From Comamonas sp. lk (GTDB lineage Bacteria; Pseudomonadota; Gammaproteobacteria; Burkholderiales; Burkholderiaceae_C): a stretch of 64,000 nucleotides of DNA. The notes under the pieces are model-generated. The model was not told the origin of the DNA. It made no database searches and saw nothing but the letters and a program-made list of their open reading frames with translations. The position numbers and the translations under genes were made by a program. Each line of letters starts with the position of its first letter. Position 1 is the stretch's first letter. The stretch spans positions 62,001 to 126,000 of the forward strand of contig NZ_UOOB01000002.1 of NCBI RefSeq assembly GCF_900564145.1, written 5' to 3'. Positions 54,153-62,440 of this stretch are shown here, piece after piece.

Positions 54153-55429
54153 GCACCGTCACGTCCCCTACCGCAATCCATGGCGCGCCCGAAACGGCGC
54201 CCAACTTCTGGCTGCAGGACATTCCCAAGCAGCTGGCAGCGCTCGACGCGGGCCTGCTGCGCCGCAAGCGCCGCACCGTAGCCCCGCTGCACGGCGCCCA
54301 TATCAGCGTGGACGGCCAGACCATGCTGCAGTTTTGCAGCAATGACTATCTGGGCCTGGCCACCCATCCGGAGCTGGTGGCTGCCGCCTGCACCGGTGCG
54401 CAGGACTTTGGCGTGGGCTCGGGCGGCTCGCCCATGGTCAGCGGCCACAGCACGGCCAATGCGGAGCTGGAGCAGGACCTGGCCCGCTTTGTACAACTGC
54501 CCCGGGCGCTGTACTTCTACGCCGGCTTTGCCACCAATGCCAGCATCATTCCGGCGCTGGTGGGCGAAGGCGATGCACTGTTCTCCGATGCACTCAACCA
54601 TGCCAGCCTGATCGACGGCAGCCGCCTCTCGCGTGCGCAAATTCACCGCTTTGCCCATGGCGATCTGGCCGCCCTCGAGGCCCTGCTGGCCGCCAGCAGC
54701 GTGCAGCGCAAGCTGGTGGTCAGCGATGCTGTTTTCAGCATGGATGGCAATGTGGCCGATATCCCCGGCCTTCTGGCCCTGTGCGAGCGCTACGACGCCT
54801 TGCTGCTGCTGGACGACGCCCACGGCTTTGGCGTGCTCGGCCCCCAGGGCCGCGGCTGTCTGGCGGCCGCCGGACTGACGGGTGCCAATGCTTCGCCGCG
54901 CGTGCTCTATATGGCCACGCTCAGCAAGGCGGCCGGTGCAAGCGGCGCTTTTGTCGCCGGCAGCGAGCTGCTGGTGGAGTGGCTGCTGCAGAAAACCCGC
55001 AGCTATATTTTTGCCACCGCCGCACCCGCCCTGCTGGCGCGCGCGCTGCAGGCCAGCGTACGGCTGATGGAACACGAACCCGCCTTGCGCGACCGGCTGC
55101 AGCAGCGCATAGCCCAGCTGCGCGCCGGTCTTGAGCCACTGCTGGCGCGCACCAGCTGGCGCTTGCTGCCATCGCACACCGCCATACAGGCCCTGGTCAT
55201 CGGCAGCAACGACAAGGCCCTGGCCTTGATGGAAGGCCTGCGCCAGCGCGGCCTCTGGGTGCCGGCCATTCGCCCGCCCACCGTCCCCAAGGGCACGGCG
55301 CGGCTGCGCATCGCCTTGTCGGCCGCGCACACGCAAGAGGACGTGGCCCAGTTGCTGGTCGCGTTGAGCGAGCTGGCCGATCAGGCCGAGCTGACAGAGC
55401 CCGCTGCAGCCGCCTTAGAAGCGAACTGA
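54149..55429 (+). CDS. bioF: 8-amino-7-oxononanoate synthase
   Basis: BioF condenses pimeloyl-ACP or pimeloyl-CoA with alanine to form KAPA. The 426-residue PLP enzyme shows FCSNDYLGLATHPELV, GSGGSPMVSGHSTANAELE, LLDDAHGFGVLGPQGRG and the cofactor lysine in MATLSKAAGASGAF. I chose the ATG at 54149, which overlaps the bioD stop. The last 30 residues are an Ala- and Glu-rich tail. BioC and BioH, which make pimeloyl-ACP, are not in the window. Confidence 0.95.
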   Translation: MSTVTSPTAIHGAPETAPNFWLQDIPKQLAALDAGLLRRKRRTVAPLHGAHISVDGQTMLQFCSNDYLGLATHPELVAAACTGAQDFGVGSGGSPMVSGHSTANAELEQDLARFVQLPRALYFYAGFATNASIIPALVGEGDALFSDALNHASLIDGSRLSRAQIHRFAHGDLAALEALLAASSVQRKLVVSDAVFSMDGNVADIPGLLALCERYDALLLLDDAHGFGVLGPQGRGCLAAAGLTGANASPRVLYMATLSKAAGASGAFVAGSELLVEWLLQKTRSYIFATAAPALLARALQASVRLMEHEPALRDRLQQRIAQLRAGLEPLLARTSWRLLPSHTAIQALVIGSNDKALALMEGLRQRGLWVPAIRPPTVPKGTARLRIALSAAHTQEDVAQLLVALSELADQAELTEPAAAALEAN

Positions 55430-55440
55430 ACAGACCCAAA

Positions 55441-55475
55441 AAAAGCCCGCTCCGGCATCTACCGGGCGGGCTTTT
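55441..55475. terminator. Bidirectional terminator between bioF and yitT
   Basis: AAAAGCCCGC (55441-55450) pairs with GCGGGCTTTT (55466-55475), with an inner CCGG/CCGG pair. A and T runs on both sides let it serve both convergent genes. Confidence 0.85.
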
Positions 55476-55509
55476 CATATCAAACATGGCTGCAGCGCTT
55501 ATTCATCAA

Positions 55510-55529
55510 ACGCAAGCAGCTATGAAAGT
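55510..55529 (+). repeat. Divergent GCGC-N4-AGCTAT repeat copy
   Basis: ACGC-AAGC-AGCTAT-GAAAGT keeps the four-base spacing of the repeat family with a changed first block. It lies between the bio terminator and the yitT stop. Confidence 0.4.
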
Positions 55530-55543
55530 CAGAGTATCTGGCT

Positions 55544-56200
55544 TCAATTGCCGGTATAGCGCCCGGGCCGGTGGCTGATCCACAAAAACAGGCTCATCAC
55601 CACCGCGCCGAGAATGGAATAGGCCACGCGCTCGAACGGCACAATCCACAGCGCCAGCAGCACCACCGTGCAGTCAATCATCATCTGCACCTTGCCTGCG
55701 CGAATGCCGTAACGCTCTTGCAGATACAGCGAAACAATGGTGGCACCACCCAGGCTGGAGTGATGGCGCGCCAGAAACAGGCAGCCCGTACCCATGAGCA
55801 GGCCGCCCAGCACGGCCGCAAACAGCGGGTTCAGATAATCCACATGGATGAAACGCGGCCCCACATCGGCCATCAGCGCCAGCATGGCCACCGAGATAAA
55901 AGTCTTGATGGTGAACTCCGCCCCCATGCGCTTCCAGGCAAACCAGTAAAACGGAATATTGATGGCAAAGAAGATGACCCCAAACGGCCAGCCCGTGGCG
56001 TAGTGCAACAGAAAGGCCAGACCCGCCGTGCTGCCGGTCAGCAAGCCGGCCTGGGCGAAGAGCAGCATGGTGATGGAGACAAACAGCGAGCCCGTGAACA
56101 GGGCTTGCGCATCCTCAAAGCGGCCGTGGCGCAAGGCGGGCTGAGGAGAAGCCGGCGCTGAAGTCAGCGGGCTGGAGGAATTCGATAGCGGCGTGGACAT
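55544..56200 (-). CDS. YitT family membrane protein
   Basis: The protein has 218 residues and five or six membrane helices, for example AQALFTGSLFVSITMLLFAQ, and the YitT/DUF161 segments AGLAFLLHYATGWPFG and SLGGATIVSLYLQERYG. A polar N-terminal tail rich in Ser and Pro (residues 1-30) precedes the first helix. I chose the ATG at 56200; an earlier one at 56218 is possible. Function of the family is unknown. It faces the bioF gene across a shared terminator. Confidence 0.85.
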   Translation of the reverse strand: MSTPLSNSSSPLTSAPASPQPALRHGRFEDAQALFTGSLFVSITMLLFAQAGLLTGSTAGLAFLLHYATGWPFGVIFFAINIPFYWFAWKRMGAEFTIKTFISVAMLALMADVGPRFIHVDYLNPLFAAVLGGLLMGTGCLFLARHHSSLGGATIVSLYLQERYGIRAGKVQMMIDCTVVLLALWIVPFERVAYSILGAVVMSLFLWISHRPGRYTGN

Positions 56201-56369
56201 GTCGGGGTAGGACAGCAAGTTGCATGCCCGACACCTGGATGGAGGCCGGGCACACCAGGGCGGGTAGCACTGGTGTTAACCCGAATTTTACGAACATCAG
56301 CCTTGCGGCGATGTTGCTCTCATGCCTATAAGCCCATTATTTTTGTGCATTGCAGCATTTACCGCAGGC

Positions 56370-56879
56370 TCAGCGGGCTTCGTCCGGCAGGCGCTCCCGG
56401 TTCAAGGTACGCAACACCCGGCCGTCGGCGCCAAAGGTGACGGTGAACTGCATCTCACGCGTGGGCGGATCGATGTAGTTCCAGTCCCATTCGGTTTCCT
56501 GCTTGAGCTGGTAAGTCATCACCTTGGCGGGCTTGCCCAACATGCGGCGCACCTCGTTTTCCTCCATGCCCGGTACGATCTTGGCGAAATTGTGCGGGGC
56601 CAGCACCTGGCGCAGCGCGCTCATCTTGCCCTCGGCGTCGATGGTGATCATGTAGTTGCGCGCACCGGCAGGCTGGCGGTTGTACTCAAAGGTGCGCGCG
56701 CCATCGGGCTCGGGCCAGACCCGCTCGGGCTCGCCAAACTTGGCGCGCACATCGGCCTCGGTGGACAGGCCTTCCTCCAGCTCCTTGATTTTTTGCTCAT
56801 CGCAGCCCACCAGGGCCAAGGCCCCCAGGGCGACGGTGGCCACCGCAGCGGCCAGACGGGTCAGAAGATTCATGGACAT
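56370..56879 (-). CDS. BamE-like (SmpA/OmlA) lipoprotein
   Basis: The 169 residues start with a lipoprotein signal ending in LALVGC (Cys near residue 26). The C-terminal part, around VPGMEENEVRRMLGKPAKVM and WDWNYIDPPTREMQFTV, shows the SmpA/OmlA fold of BamE; an earlier similar segment (STEADVRAKFGEPERVW) suggests a duplicated fold. BamE helps assemble outer membrane proteins. Here the duplication makes a paralogue more likely than the true BamE. Starts at 56879 and 56873 are both possible. Confidence 0.8.
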   Translation of the reverse strand: MSMNLLTRLAAAVATVALGALALVGCDEQKIKELEEGLSTEADVRAKFGEPERVWPEPDGARTFEYNRQPAGARNYMITIDAEGKMSALRQVLAPHNFAKIVPGMEENEVRRMLGKPAKVMTYQLKQETEWDWNYIDPPTREMQFTVTFGADGRVLRTLNRERLPDEAR

Positions 56880-56993
56880 GCATCAGATGAGTGGCGGACA
56901 GACTGGGGATTCTGACAGTTTGCCGGCAGCTGTCCGTGCGAATATGCAAGCCGGCCTGCCCAAACCCTCTCCCCGTTTTTCTCCCCACCTGCC

Positions 56994-57455
56994 ATGAGCC
57001 ACTCTCTGGATTCCCTGTTCGCCCAGTTCCACCATGCCGCCCAAGCCGCCCAGCTGCAGCAAGACAAATGGCTGATCATCGACCCCGTGTATGAACATAT
57101 GGAGCTCTTGCAGGCCCAGCCTCTGGAGGCGCTGCTGCCCCGCATTCTGGCCCTGGTCGAGGCCTGGCCCGAACTCGACTACGGCGGCCCCGGACCGTTC
57201 GGCAGCCTGATCGAAGAGCACCCCATGGTCAGCTACACCCCGGCACTGGCCGCATCGCTGCTGCGCCAACCCAGCACCCAGGTCATTGGCTGGCTGGACC
57301 GCACCACCCGCGCGGACGCCGAGATGCTGGCGCGCGATCCCAATCCCGTGGGCCCTGCGCAGCTGAGCGCCTTGCTGGAGAAAGTGCTGCAGCACAGCGG
57401 CGCCTCCGCTGACTGCAAGGCCTTTGCCCAGATCTGCCTGAATGACCTGAAATAG
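56994..57455 (+). CDS. Conserved protein of unknown function
   Basis: This is a 153-residue soluble protein without a signal or membrane segment. It starts HSLDSLFAQFHHAAQAAQ and includes YGGPGPFGSLIEEHPMVSYT and helical ends. I do not recognise the family. It is the first gene of a short run with DUF3460, scpA and queE, all on the same strand, so shared transcription is plausible. Codon usage is like its neighbours, which supports a real gene. Confidence 0.75.
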   Translation: MSHSLDSLFAQFHHAAQAAQLQQDKWLIIDPVYEHMELLQAQPLEALLPRILALVEAWPELDYGGPGPFGSLIEEHPMVSYTPALAASLLRQPSTQVIGWLDRTTRADAEMLARDPNPVGPAQLSALLEKVLQHSGASADCKAFAQICLNDLK

Positions 57456-57517
57456 CCGCCATTCCGTCTTGTGCGGCCAAACGGCTAAAATCCTGCATCC
57501 AAAGAGGTTTTAAGCAC

Positions 57518-57724
57518 ATGTCCTTCTTCCGCCGCCCTGACTACCGTTCCGACACCACCAACTTCCTCAACGAACTCAAGAGCAAGAATCCCGCGCTGGC
57601 CGAACAGCAAGTGGAAGGCCGCTCCCTGCTGTGGGACAAGGACGTGAACCATGAAGTCTGGGAAGACCTGCGCGCCGGCCGCGTGGAGCAAAAGCCCTAC
57701 GTCTACCAGACCAACCACTCCTGA
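57518..57724 (+). CDS. DUF3460 family protein
   Basis: This small 68-residue protein begins SFFRRPDYRSDTTNFLNELK and continues with WDKDVNHEVWEDLRAGRVEQ, the marks of DUF3460, a short family of Burkholderiales. It has no membrane segment. Function is unknown. It lies 62 bases after the unknown gene and 89 bases before scpA, a neighbourhood that recurs in the order. Confidence 0.9.
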   Translation: MSFFRRPDYRSDTTNFLNELKSKNPALAEQQVEGRSLLWDKDVNHEVWEDLRAGRVEQKPYVYQTNHS

Positions 57725-57813
57725 GCCCGGCGCCCTGGCTTCAACATCTTGATGAAATCGGCCTCTTACGCTTATCCAGCAAGCGCAGAAAGCTCCTGCT
57801 TGCATAGCAAGCC

Positions 57814-58692
57814 ATGAGCCAGGCTGACGCAAGCCAGGTCTTGCCCGATCCCACCTCGCCTGCGGGCGATAGCGCAGACGCTCTTGCCGCCACCTATCCG
57901 GATGTTCTGGATCAGGTGGCTTTGGCGCGTCTGTACGGCGAGCCTTTGTTCGCCCTGCCGCAGGATTTGTACATCCCGCCCGATGCGCTGGAAGTCTTTC
58001 TCGAAGCCTTTGAAGGCCCGCTGGACTTGCTGCTCTACCTGATCCGCAAGCAGAACTTCAACATCCTCGACATCCCCATGCAGGATGTGACGCGCCAGTA
58101 CATGGCTTACGTCGATGAGATTCGCAGCACCAATCTGGAGCTGGCCGCCGAGTACCTGCTGATGGCGGCCATGCTGATCGAGATCAAGTCGCGCATGCTC
58201 TTGCCGCCCAAAAAGCCCGAAGGCGGCGAAGAGGCCGAAGACCCGCGTGCCGAGCTGGTGCGGCGCCTGCTCGAATACGAGCAGATGAAGCTGGCGGCCA
58301 TGCAGCTCAAGGAAATTCCCCAGTACGGCCGCGACTTTCTCAAGGCCACGGTGCATATTGAGCAAAGCCTGCAGCCGCGCTTTCCGGACGTGGAAATCGG
58401 CGAACTGCAAGCGGCCTGGCGCGACATCCTCAAACGCGCCAAGCTGGTGCAGACCCACAAGATCACCCGCGAAGAACTGTCCGTGCGCGAGTACATGAGC
58501 CAGATCTTGAAGCAGTTGCAAGGCCAGCGCTTTGTGGAGTTCGAGCGCATCTTCAACCCCGAAAAAGGCTCTACCGTGCTGGTCGTGACCTTTATCGCCA
58601 TGCTGGAGCTGGCCAAGGAAACGCTGATCGAGATCACCCAGGCCGAAGCTTTTGCACCGATTTACGTGCGCCTGGCCTATACGCCCGTCTGA
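57814..58692 (+). CDS. scpA: Segregation and condensation protein A
   Basis: ScpA is the kleisin subunit that joins SMC to form the condensin complex for chromosome segregation. The 292 residues have an N-terminal extension of about 50, then the kleisin N-domain (EAFEGPLDLLLYLIRKQNF), MQDVTRQYMAYVDEI, ELAAEYLLMAAMLIEIKSRM and a C-terminal winged helix. ScpB is not next to it. The ATG at 57814 is the first in frame. Length matches betaproteobacterial members. Confidence 0.94.
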   Translation: MSQADASQVLPDPTSPAGDSADALAATYPDVLDQVALARLYGEPLFALPQDLYIPPDALEVFLEAFEGPLDLLLYLIRKQNFNILDIPMQDVTRQYMAYVDEIRSTNLELAAEYLLMAAMLIEIKSRMLLPPKKPEGGEEAEDPRAELVRRLLEYEQMKLAAMQLKEIPQYGRDFLKATVHIEQSLQPRFPDVEIGELQAAWRDILKRAKLVQTHKITREELSVREYMSQILKQLQGQRFVEFERIFNPEKGSTVLVVTFIAMLELAKETLIEITQAEAFAPIYVRLAYTPV

Positions 58693-58825
58693 GCCAGAAC
58701 GCCTAGGACAGATACCCCAGCCCTTCATCCTGACTTTTTGCCTTTGCACAGCAGACTCTGGCAGTCAGGACTTACATTCGCCCACCTGCGGATGAAAAAT
58801 ACACACCCGCAGTGAAAGCACAGGC

Positions 58826-59464
58826 ATGACATACAGCGTCAAAGAAATTTTTTACACCTTGCAAGGAGAAGGCGGCCAGGCGGGCATGCCAGCCGTGTTC
58901 TGCCGCTTTGCCGGATGCAATCTGTGGACCGGCCGCGAGCAGGACCGCCCCAGCGCCATCTGCCAGTTCTGCGACACCGACTTTGTAGGTACCGACGGCA
59001 CGCTGGGCGGTAAGTTCAGCACCGCCGAGGCGCTGGCCGAACGCATTCTGGCCCAGTGGCCGGCCACGGACAGCCAGCACCGCCTGGTGGTACTGACCGG
59101 CGGCGAGCCCTTGCTGCAGGTGGACGAGGCACTGATTGCCGCCCTGCACGAGCGCGGTTTTCGCATTGCCGTGGAAAGCAATGGCACGATAGCCGCACCG
59201 CCAGGCATTGACTGGCTGTGCATCAGCCCCAAGGCCGGTGCCGACTGGATTCAGCGCAGCGGCCAGGAAATCAAGCTGGTCTGGCCCCAGCCCGGCTTCG
59301 ATCTGCAAGCCATTGAGGCCGGCACCCAGTTTGCCCACTATTTTCTGCAGCCCATGGACAATGCCAATCAGGCAGCCAACATCGAGGCTTGCATTGAACA
59401 ATGCCTGCAGCGTCCGACCTGGCGCCTCAGTCTGCAAACCCACAAGCTCACCGGGATTCGATGA
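58826..59464 (+). CDS. queE: 7-carboxy-7-deazaguanine synthase
   Basis: QueE is a radical SAM enzyme that rearranges carboxytetrahydropterin to CDG in queuosine synthesis. The 212-residue protein has a compact radical SAM core whose cluster cysteines follow the pattern CX14CX2C (C of GCNLW, then CQFCDTDF), as in the Burkholderia enzyme, instead of CX3CX2C. VLTGGEPLLQVDEALI and VESNGT are core motifs. The stop is followed at once by a GC-rich dispersed repeat, and queD comes after a 156-base gap. Confidence 0.94.
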   Translation: MTYSVKEIFYTLQGEGGQAGMPAVFCRFAGCNLWTGREQDRPSAICQFCDTDFVGTDGTLGGKFSTAEALAERILAQWPATDSQHRLVVLTGGEPLLQVDEALIAALHERGFRIAVESNGTIAAPPGIDWLCISPKAGADWIQRSGQEIKLVWPQPGFDLQAIEAGTQFAHYFLQPMDNANQAANIEACIEQCLQRPTWRLSLQTHKLTGIR

Positions 59465-59467
59465 AAC

Positions 59468-59496
59468 CCCCCCTGAGTCGCTTCGCGCCTTCCCCC
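59468..59496 (+). repeat. GC-rich dispersed repeat, copy 2
   Basis: The 29 bases match 38643-38671 at 27 positions. The copy begins four bases after the queE stop and fills much of the queE-queD gap together with related flanking sequence. Confidence 0.7.
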
Positions 59497-59620
59497 TTGG
59501 CCGGGCGCCCCTCTCTCGCTACGCGGGAGGGAGACGACAGCCTCGCTTCGGGGCGGCTCTTGCTCGCTGTCACTGACGTTGGTGCATGCCAATTTCCCGC
59601 GTCAGTCATAGATCACTAAT

Positions 59621-59986
59621 ATGCAGTTCACCGTTCACCAGCGCTTTTTCTTTGATGCGGCCCATACGCTGGAGCGCGCGATTGAAACCGAGGGCAGCCG
59701 CCGTATTCACGGCCACACTTATTACGCGGAAGTCAGCGTGACCGGCCCCCGCAATCCGGACAACGGCATGGTCATCGACCTGGGCTATCTGCGCGCGCGC
59801 CTGGAGCTACTGCGTGATCAGCTGGATCACCATTTTCTGGATGAAATCCCCGGCCTGGGCAAACCCACACTGGAAAATCTGAGCCTCTTCATCGCCAACG
59901 CCCTGGCCGATATGCAGCCCGCCCCCAGCCGCGTGCGCGTGTGGCGCGACAGCATTGGCGACGGTTGCGTGCTCGATCTGACCTGA
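59621..59986 (+). CDS. queD: QueD-like 6-pyruvoyl/6-carboxytetrahydropterin synthase with substituted catalytic residues
   Basis: The 121-residue protein has the T-fold of the PTPS/QueD family, with zinc-ligand histidines H15 (AAH), H30 and H32 (HGHTY). In QueD enzymes a catalytic Cys lies four residues before the HGH motif; here that residue is Ser26. The Glu near the C-terminus also appears to be Asp (RDSIGDGC). It follows queE and would make the QueE substrate, but its chemistry may differ. The ATG at 59621 is clear and the length is normal. Confidence 0.88.
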   Translation: MQFTVHQRFFFDAAHTLERAIETEGSRRIHGHTYYAEVSVTGPRNPDNGMVIDLGYLRARLELLRDQLDHHFLDEIPGLGKPTLENLSLFIANALADMQPAPSRVRVWRDSIGDGCVLDLT

Positions 59987-60001
59987 GAGCATTGCGCAGA
60001 T

Positions 60002-60025
60002 AAAAAAGCCCCGCAGATGCGGGGC
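60002..60025 (-). terminator. Terminator of the porin gene
   Basis: GCCCCGCA (60008-60015) pairs with TGCGGGGC (60018-60025); the A run before it is a T tract on the minus strand. It ends leftward transcription from the porin. Confidence 0.8.
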
Positions 60026-60130
60026 AAGCTTGCGAAGAGTCGGAAGGCTTCCCCACCCGGAGGCCTAACTCGGCAAGTTCATCAAACCCGAGAGCGCAGC
60101 TTTTGCCGCAGCCCCCTCAGGCCTGACGGC

Positions 60131-61159
60131 TTAGAAGCTGTGGCGCAGACCGATTTCGTAGCCGGTCAGGCTCTTGCCCACCACGGGAGTGGGGCTCAGC
60201 GAGGAACCCAGCTTGCGACTGGCCTTGCCGTCGTTGCTCATGCGTGCCACGGCGGCGTAAATTTCGGTGCGCTTGGACAGCTTGTAGCCATAGCCCAGAG
60301 CCAGACGCTGGGAGTCCGCATCGCTTTGTTTCTTGTCCTTGTACCAGGTGTAGGCCGCGCGCAGTTCGCCAACGCCCAGAGGCATCCTCATGCCCAGGCT
60401 GTACATATCAACTCGCTTGTCATTGCCGCGATCCGAGGCAATCAGCAGCATGGGGGTCACCACACCAAAGTTGTAGGACGCACCCAGGTTCATGGTCTTG
60501 TAGTCCACGCCCACAGCAGCCGTACCGCCACGTGCAACACCATAGGCTGCAGCCACATTCAGCGGACCGTTGGCATAACCCAGACGCAAGCCGGTGGAGC
60601 TGGCCAGGCTGTGGTCATCAGCCTTCTCGCCAAAGCTGTGGGTCAATTGGCCGTACACACCACCCAGCTTGGGCAGCAGATAGCTGATGGTGTTGGAGTT
60701 GCGCTTGGGGTTGGAGCCTTCGGAGGTGCCGGCAGCAGAGCTGCTGATCAGGTTGTGGCCGTTGATGGCGCCCATGCCGGTGTCGCCAAAAGCGTGGAAG
60801 TTTTCCAGGTTCTGGTAAGCAGGCGTCTTGTCGCGGCCCAGGCGCACTTCGCCAAAATTGCCCAGCAAGCTGACGGTGGAGCGGCGATCGAAGCTGAAGC
60901 CGGCGGCCGTGCCGTCATCCATGCTCAGGCTGCCTTCCAGCCAGAAGTCGGCCTTCAGGCCGCCGCCCAGATCTTCCACACCGCGAAAACCCAGGCGGCT
61001 GCTGGCGTTGCCGCCGGTGGCCAGACCGGAAACGCTCTTGGTCGAGGTGGAGATATGGGCCACCGACACGTCGGCCACGCCAAAAACGGTAACGCTGGAT
61101 TGGGCCATGGCACCGGCTGCGGCGCTCAGGGTGGCAAGGGCGAGAAAAGTACGTTTCAT
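60131..61159 (-). CDS. Gram-negative porin
   Basis: This 342-residue outer membrane trimeric porin of Burkholderiales type has a signal peptide (KRTFLALATLSAAAGAMA), SSVTVFGVADVSVAHIS, the family stretch SRLGFRGVEDLGGGLKADFWLE, the loop-3 region, and a C-terminal F in GLRHSF. It allows diffusion of small polar solutes. I chose the ATG at 61159, which begins the signal peptide. It is monocistronic, convergent with queD and divergent from panD. Confidence 0.92.
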   Translation of the reverse strand: MKRTFLALATLSAAAGAMAQSSVTVFGVADVSVAHISTSTKSVSGLATGGNASSRLGFRGVEDLGGGLKADFWLEGSLSMDDGTAAGFSFDRRSTVSLLGNFGEVRLGRDKTPAYQNLENFHAFGDTGMGAINGHNLISSSAAGTSEGSNPKRNSNTISYLLPKLGGVYGQLTHSFGEKADDHSLASSTGLRLGYANGPLNVAAAYGVARGGTAAVGVDYKTMNLGASYNFGVVTPMLLIASDRGNDKRVDMYSLGMRMPLGVGELRAAYTWYKDKKQSDADSQRLALGYGYKLSKRTEIYAAVARMSNDGKASRKLGSSLSPTPVVGKSLTGYEIGLRHSF

Positions 61160-61510
61160 GCTGTTCACTGGGTTTATAGAAATGAGAAAGCCCATGCAGA
61201 ACGGTATGACCGGCCCTAAGACTCGGCCCCGCCTGGGACTGACGTCATTAGACAAATCGAAAATGAAACATTAGTTACAACCCTTGGATTGACAAAAAAG
61301 CAACAACTGCATTGCAATCCGCCATTCAAGCCTTCGGCTACCGCTGCTACAGCTATCGGCAACGGGAATGCCATTGCGCTGCATTTCGCTGTCAATGCCC
61401 TTAATGAACTACATGGGTTTTCCCGATCGCATTTAGACTTGCGTGATTTTTTCGCAAGCACAGGCCTGCTCCATTCAAGCAACGCGCACAGCGCCCCAGA
61501 GAGACACCCC

Positions 61511-61891
61511 ATGTTCCGCACCCTGCTCAAGTCCAAGATCCACCGCGTCAAAACCACGCAATGCGAGCTGCATTACGAAGGCTCTTGCGCCATTGATGAA
61601 GACCTGCTGGACGCTGCCAATATTGCCGAGAACGAACAGGTTCATATCTGGAATATCGACAACGGCGAGCGCTTTGTGACCTATGCCATCAAGGGCCAGC
61701 GCGGCAGCGGCATGATTTCCGTCAACGGTTCAGCAGCGCGCCGCGCCTGCGTGGGCGATCTGCTCATCATTGCCAGCTTTGCCCAGGTGCACGAGAACGA
61801 TGTGGCAAGCCACCAGCCCCAGCTGGTCTTCGTCAACGATGAGAACAAACAGGTGGAACTGCGCCACAAGGTGCCTACGCAGCTGCTATAA
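61511..61891 (+). CDS. panD: Aspartate 1-decarboxylase precursor
   Basis: PanD makes beta-alanine for pantothenate and CoA from aspartate. It is a pyruvoyl enzyme that cleaves itself. The 126 residues begin [20 protein letters not shown], with the self-cleavage pair Gly24-Ser25 in HYEGSCAID, then [17 protein letters not shown] and [17 protein letters not shown]. The ATG at 61511 gives the standard start. An upstream extension in frame has no family support. A hydroxymuconate isomerase gene follows after 39 bases. Confidence 0.95.
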   Translation: MFRTLLKSKIHRVKTTQCELHYEGSCAIDEDLLDAANIAENEQVHIWNIDNGERFVTYAIKGQRGSGMISVNGSAARRACVGDLLIIASFAQVHENDVASHQPQLVFVNDENKQVELRHKVPTQLL

Positions 61892-61930
61892 ACGGCTTTC
61901 CATCGCGAAAGCACAGAGCAAGACAAGACC

Positions 61931-62290
61931 ATGCCTCATCTGCATATTGAATACACCGACAACCTCACCGGCCTGAACGAGCGCGAGTTGATGCGCGAAC
62001 TCAATGCCGTGGTCTGCGCTCACCCCACGGTGACCGATGAAGCCGACGTCAAATCCCGCATTGCGCGCCTGACCAGCTTCTACATTGGCAGCTCGCCCGA
62101 GAACCGCGGTTTCGTGCACGTGCAGCTGCAGCTGATGTCCGGCCGCAGCGAACAGGCCAAAAAGGAAATGTCCGACGGCCTGGCCGCCGTGCTGCGCCGC
62201 CTCGTGCCCCAGCCCGGCGATATGCTGGTGCAGCTGAGCGTAGATGTGGCCGATATGGACAAGGCCACCTACTTCAAGGGCCGTCTGTAA
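61931..62290 (+). CDS. 5-carboxymethyl-2-hydroxymuconate isomerase family protein
   Basis: The 119-residue protein starts MPHLHIEYTDNL, so Pro becomes residue 1 after Met removal, the catalytic base of the tautomerase superfamily. The rest, with RGFVHVQLQLMSGRS and QLSVDVADMDKATYFK, fits CHM isomerase (HpcD/HpaF-like). In homoprotocatechuate breakdown this enzyme shifts a double bond. No other genes of that pathway are here, so the true substrate may differ. Confidence 0.85.
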   Translation: MPHLHIEYTDNLTGLNERELMRELNAVVCAHPTVTDEADVKSRIARLTSFYIGSSPENRGFVHVQLQLMSGRSEQAKKEMSDGLAAVLRRLVPQPGDMLVQLSVDVADMDKATYFKGRL

Positions 62291-62311
62291 ATCAGCACCG
62301 CCCTCGAGCCC

Positions 62312-62339
62312 ATGCCCGCACTGGCTGCGGGCATTTTTT
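62312..62339 (+). terminator. Rho-independent terminator after the isomerase gene
   Basis: ATGCCCGCA (62312-62320) pairs with TGCGGGCAT (62326-62334) and T residues follow. Outer bases GAGCCCA and TGGGCTC add a second nested stem. Confidence 0.85.
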
Positions 62340-62420
62340 ATGGGCTCGCTCACATAGCGCTTTATATGGTCCTCCGTAGAGGAATACAAGCCAAAACCTC
62401 ATCCAACCATTGATCATCAA

Positions 62421-62440
62421 GCGCTTATAGCTATCAATTC
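62421..62440 (+). repeat. GCGC-N4-AGCTAT dispersed repeat copy
   Basis: GCGC-TTAT-AGCTAT-CAATTC ends just before the DTW gene. Its last 12 bases equal those of the copy within fdsGB. Confidence 0.65.

Noticed and set aside
58693..58825. Possible preQ1 riboswitch upstream of queE
   Set aside because: I looked for preQ1 class I and II patterns. Only a TCCTGACT/AGTCAGGA inverted repeat is visible, with no conserved aptamer core.
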